From Novosphingobium lindaniclasticum LE124 (lineage in GTDB: Bacteria; Pseudomonadota; Alphaproteobacteria; Sphingomonadales; Sphingomonadaceae): a stretch of DNA of 64,000 nt. Below the pieces are notes generated by a model. That model was not told the DNA's origin and did not search any database. It saw only the letters and a list, made by a program, of their open reading frames with translations. The DNA is taken from positions 1-64,000 of the forward strand of contig NZ_ATHL01000089.1 in the NCBI RefSeq assembly GCF_000445125.1, given 5' to 3'. The position numbers were made by a program, and so were the translations under genes. The stretch's first letter is position 1; every line of letters starts with the position of its first letter. Shown in pieces: positions 61,003 through 64,000 of the stretch.

Positions 61003-63918
61003 TTAATCCCGGCCGTGCGGCGCCGCCGGTGCGCTGCGCACTTCGACAGGCAAACCCAGACCCTTGAGCTGCGGTTCCACCACCTTGCGATCGCCCACCA
61101 CCACGAAAGTCAGTCCCTTGGGCTGGAGGTACTGCGTTGCCGCAGCGCCGATCGCCTGGGCGTCAATCGTGCGGTACTTGTCGGCCAGCGTGACATAGTA
61201 GTCTTCTGGACGGCCGAGGCGTTCGTTCTTGCGGATCGCCGCCTGGACGGCCGCGGTCGTTTCGAACTGATTCGGAAGCTGGCGGATCGCGCCTTCGGTC
61301 ACGCGCTGGAGTTCCTCTGCCGTGACCGGCTTCTTGCCCGGGAAAGCGCTCATGTCGGCGATGATCGCCTGGATCGCCGCGCCCGTCTTGTCCGACTGGA
61401 CCGGCGCGGCCACTTGCACCGAGCGCGGGCCGATCGGCTGCGCCACACCGCTGCGCACGCCGTAGCTCCAGCCCTTGTCCTCGCGCAGGTCCTTGTTGAG
61501 GCGCGAGAGGAAGCCGCCGCCCAGGATGTCGTTAGCCAGTTGCAGCGCTTCGACATCGGGGGTCTTGCCGGTCATCGGCAAGACCCGCCCGGCCATGATG
61601 ACCGACTGCGGCGAGTTCGGTCGGTCGATCAGGACGATGCGGTTGCCACTGCTCGCCGCGACGGCCGTATCGATCGGCTTGACCGGCTTGGGCGCGGCAG
61701 GGGCCTGCCACTGGCCGAAAGCGCGTTCCAGCATCGGCTTCAGTTCCGCCATGGTCACGTCGCCGACGACGGTGATGCGCGCCAGGTCCGGGCGCAGCCA
61801 CTTGTCGTGCGCAGCCCTGAGCTGGTCCGGCGTCAGCGCCGCGAGCGAGGCGGCGTCGCCCAGGCCGTCGCCAGGCTGCGCATATGGATGCGTGCCGAAC
61901 AATTCGGTGCCGAGCGAGCGGGCCGCCAGCGCGCTGGGGGTCGAGAGCGCCTGCGCCAGTTCCGCTTCAGACTGCGCCTTGACGCGGGCCACTTCCGAAG
62001 GTGCGAAAGCGGGGTCGCGCACGATCTGCGCCATGAGGTCGAGCGATGGCGCGAGGTTGGCCGAGAGGGCCGAGAGCGTCACGCTGCTGGTATCGAGCGA
62101 ACCGTCTACCGAGATGTTGGCGCCCAGGCGTTCCTGTGCCTCGGCGATCTGCGTGGCGTCGAGCTTCGACGTACCCTGGTCGAGCATCGCCAGCATCAAG
62201 CCCTGGGTGCCGGGCGTATCGAGCGCGTCTGCGGCGTAACCGGCGTCGAAGTCGAGCGAGAGCACCAGCTTCGGCACTGTGCTGCGGCGGGCGAGGGCGA
62301 CCTCGATGCCGTTTGAGAGCGTTGCATGTTCGATCGCGGGGAACGTCAGCGCGCCGATCTGGCCGAGCGGCGGCATCTCGCGCTTCGGTCCGGCGGCGAT
62401 GGCGGGAGCCTTCGTCTCGGGGTCGGTCCCCTTTGGCTTGGAACCGCGTGCCGGTTGCTGGGCCTCGTCGCCCCAGCCGCCCATCGCGTCGCCACTTTCC
62501 TTGCGTGCACCGGGCACCACGTCGAGCGCATAGACCGGGCGCGAGAGCCACTTGTTCAGTGCCGCCTTGATCTCGGCGGGCGTCAGCGCTGCCATCCGCG
62601 CGAGGTCCTGCTTGTACTTGGCGGGATCGTCCGAGTAGACCTGCCCTTCGGCCAGCGTCGCGCCCTTGCCGCTGAAGCCGCCGACGCGTTCCAGCCCGCC
62701 GATCTCGCCGGAAAGAGTACTCACCACGGCGCGGCGCACTTCGTCTTCGGTGGGGCCGTCGCGCAGGTAGTCCGCCAGCACCTTGTCGAAGGCGGCATTG
62801 GCCTTGGCGCGGTCCACGCCCGGCTTCACGTCCATCGCCATGGTCAGCAGGCCGAGCTGCTGGAACACTTGCGCCGAGGCCGTCACCGCGACGGCGAGCT
62901 GCTGGCCGCGGACCAGTTCGTTGTCGAGCCGCGAACTGGCGAGGCCGCCCAGAATGTGCATACCGATCTGCAGCGCGGGCGTATCGGCATCGTTGAGGCC
63001 TGGCGCGGTCCAGTTGCGGGTAAGGCGCAGCACCGGCACCTGATCGGCGATTTCACGGGTGACAGGCGCGCCGAGCGTGACCGGCTCCGCAGCGACGGGC
63101 TTGATGTCAGGCCCGCGTGGGATGTCGCCGAACCACTTCTCGACTTTGGCGCGGGCGGTGGCGGCATCGATGTCGCCGGAGAGTACCAGCACGACATTGT
63201 TCGGGCCGTAATGGTCGGTGAACCACTTGCGCACGTCGGTGAGCGTGGCGGCGTCGAGATCGGCCATCGAGCCGATCGTCGAGTGGCGATAGGGGTGGCC
63301 GACGGGGAGCAGGCCTTCGCTTTGCGCATATTCGAACAGGCCATAGGGCTGGTTGTCGCCCTGGCGCTTCTCGTTCTGGACCACGCCGCGCTGTTTATCG
63401 AGCTTGTCCTGCGTGACCGCAGGCAGCAGGTGGCCCATGCGGTCGCTCTCCATGAACAGCGCCACGTCGAGCGCGCCGGTGGGCACGGTTTCGACGTAGT
63501 TGGTACGGTCGTACCAGGTGGAGCCATTGGTGGGGGTGGAGCCTGCCGCTTCCAGCGGAATGTCGAAGTCCGGCACGTTGGCCGAGCCGCCGAAGAACAG
63601 GTGCTCGTAAAGGTGCGCGAAGCCGGTCTTGCCGCGCGGCTCGTTCTTGGAGCCGACCTTGTAGTAGGTCGTCACGCCGACGATCGGCGCCTTGCGGTCG
63701 GTGTGGACGATGGTGGTGAGGCCGTTGGCCAGCACGAACTTTTCGAAGGGAATGTCGACCTTGGCGACGAGTTCGGCCGGGGAAGCGGGGGCCGGAGCGG
63801 CTTTTTCGGTAGATGCAGGCGGGGCCGAGGCGACGTCCGCCGTAGGAGCGCTGGCGCAGGCGGAGAGCAGAAGAGCGGCGGCAAGCGCGATGGCGCTGGA
63901 ACGGGGAGCAAGTCGCAT
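61003..63918 (-). CDS. insulinase-family (M16) zinc peptidase, two-half lipoprotein
   Basis: The 971-residue protein has a lipoprotein-type signal (ALLLSAC, lipid Cys21). The N-terminal M16 half carries the inverted zinc motif HLYEH at 102-106 with the third ligand Glu183 in VQNEKRQG. A second M16 half (about 490-950) lacks HxxEH and is structural, as in other fused M16 proteins. Predicted to degrade peptides in the periplasm. It is the last full gene in the window and reads leftward; 82 bp remain upstream of its start. Confidence 0.95.
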   Translation of the reverse strand: MRLAPRSSAIALAAALLLSACASAPTADVASAPPASTEKAAPAPASPAELVAKVDIPFEKFVLANGLTTIVHTDRKAPIVGVTTYYKVGSKNEPRGKTGFAHLYEHLFFGGSANVPDFDIPLEAAGSTPTNGSTWYDRTNYVETVPTGALDVALFMESDRMGHLLPAVTQDKLDKQRGVVQNEKRQGDNQPYGLFEYAQSEGLLPVGHPYRHSTIGSMADLDAATLTDVRKWFTDHYGPNNVVLVLSGDIDAATARAKVEKWFGDIPRGPDIKPVAAEPVTLGAPVTREIADQVPVLRLTRNWTAPGLNDADTPALQIGMHILGGLASSRLDNELVRGQQLAVAVTASAQVFQQLGLLTMAMDVKPGVDRAKANAAFDKVLADYLRDGPTEDEVRRAVVSTLSGEIGGLERVGGFSGKGATLAEGQVYSDDPAKYKQDLARMAALTPAEIKAALNKWLSRPVYALDVVPGARKESGDAMGGWGDEAQQPARGSKPKGTDPETKAPAIAAGPKREMPPLGQIGALTFPAIEHATLSNGIEVALARRSTVPKLVLSLDFDAGYAADALDTPGTQGLMLAMLDQGTSKLDATQIAEAQERLGANISVDGSLDTSSVTLSALSANLAPSLDLMAQIVRDPAFAPSEVARVKAQSEAELAQALSTPSALAARSLGTELFGTHPYAQPGDGLGDAASLAALTPDQLRAAHDKWLRPDLARITVVGDVTMAELKPMLERAFGQWQAPAAPKPVKPIDTAVAASSGNRIVLIDRPNSPQSVIMAGRVLPMTGKTPDVEALQLANDILGGGFLSRLNKDLREDKGWSYGVRSGVAQPIGPRSVQVAAPVQSDKTGAAIQAIIADMSAFPGKKPVTAEELQRVTEGAIRQLPNQFETTAAVQAAIRKNERLGRPEDYYVTLADKYRTIDAQAIGAAATQYLQPKGLTFVVVGDRKVVEPQLKGLGLPVEVRSAPAAPHGRD

Positions 63919-64000
63919 GACCGAAGCCTAGCATGTTGTTCGGTAAGGACCAGCGACAAAGGTGGGATGGCTCTCGTTGGGAGCAGACGTCGTCCCGGAT

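Overview
This 64 kb window is high-GC chromosomal DNA from an alphaproteobacterium of the order Sphingomonadales, most likely Novosphingobium or a close relative. The evidence is a TonB-dependent receptor of sphingomonad type, the CtrA-pathway phosphotransferase ChpT, an ATP12-type chaperone, GatCAB, and alphaproteobacterial-only families such as the TIGR02186 exporter-associated protein. The genus call is inference. No rRNA or tRNA genes were seen; the only RNA gene recognised is rnpB.

Layout. 1-855: an IS5-family (IS427-like) insertion sequence flanked by CTAG. 1443-7293: a leftward group holding the bacterial non-homologous end-joining genes (ku, an MgtC-like membrane protein, ligD) and a glutathionyl-hydroquinone reductase. 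7373-17066: an iron- or phosphate-ester-related locus made of a DUF3649/PepSY/DUF3325 membrane trio with a Fur-box-like palindrome upstream, an ECF sigma factor and FecR pair, a large STN-containing TonB-dependent receptor, a purple-acid-phosphatase-like enzyme and a secreted tyrosine-phosphatase-like enzyme. 17269-21058: DoxX, then a LysR regulator divergent from two pirins and an OsmC-like protein. 21273-30123: a C4-dicarboxylate module (DctD/DctB two-component system, DctA, an alginate-export-type porin, malic enzyme, a Gfo/Idh/MocA oxidoreductase) with two tandem palindromic sites between dctB and dctA.

30368-36212: housekeeping genes (rpoH, rluD, a JAMM metalloprotease, chpT, an AmiD-type amidase, rnpB, a PPP-like phosphoesterase, a glyoxalase-fold protein). 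36371-42483: an NfrB-like glycosyltransferase with an NfrA C-terminal-like partner, a TSUP exporter with TIGR02186, and a HerA-like ATPase. 42518-47739: MATE efflux, queE and valS. 47954-51585: an Mla-type lipid transport operon. 51813-55039: a leftward operon crcB-rluA-HAD-small membrane protein-ATP12, with every junction a 4-nt ATGA overlap. 55652-63918: rpsU, two FKBP isomerases, gatCAB, a small hypothetical gene and a two-half M16 peptidase.

Noncoding structure stands out. A roughly 200-bp repeat bounded by two palindromes occurs three times in the same orientation (about 21062, 44872 and 51598). There are also two elements of the 'GTCATTGCGAG' palindromic kind, a 9-bp tandem repeat at 17803 and several clear terminator hairpins. 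The strongest candidates for follow-up are the FecIR/receptor/two-phosphatase locus, the three-copy dispersed repeat, the NfrB/mini-NfrA pair, and the dct region, where a shortened GAFTGA loop in DctD coincides with the absence of a good sigma-54 promoter.
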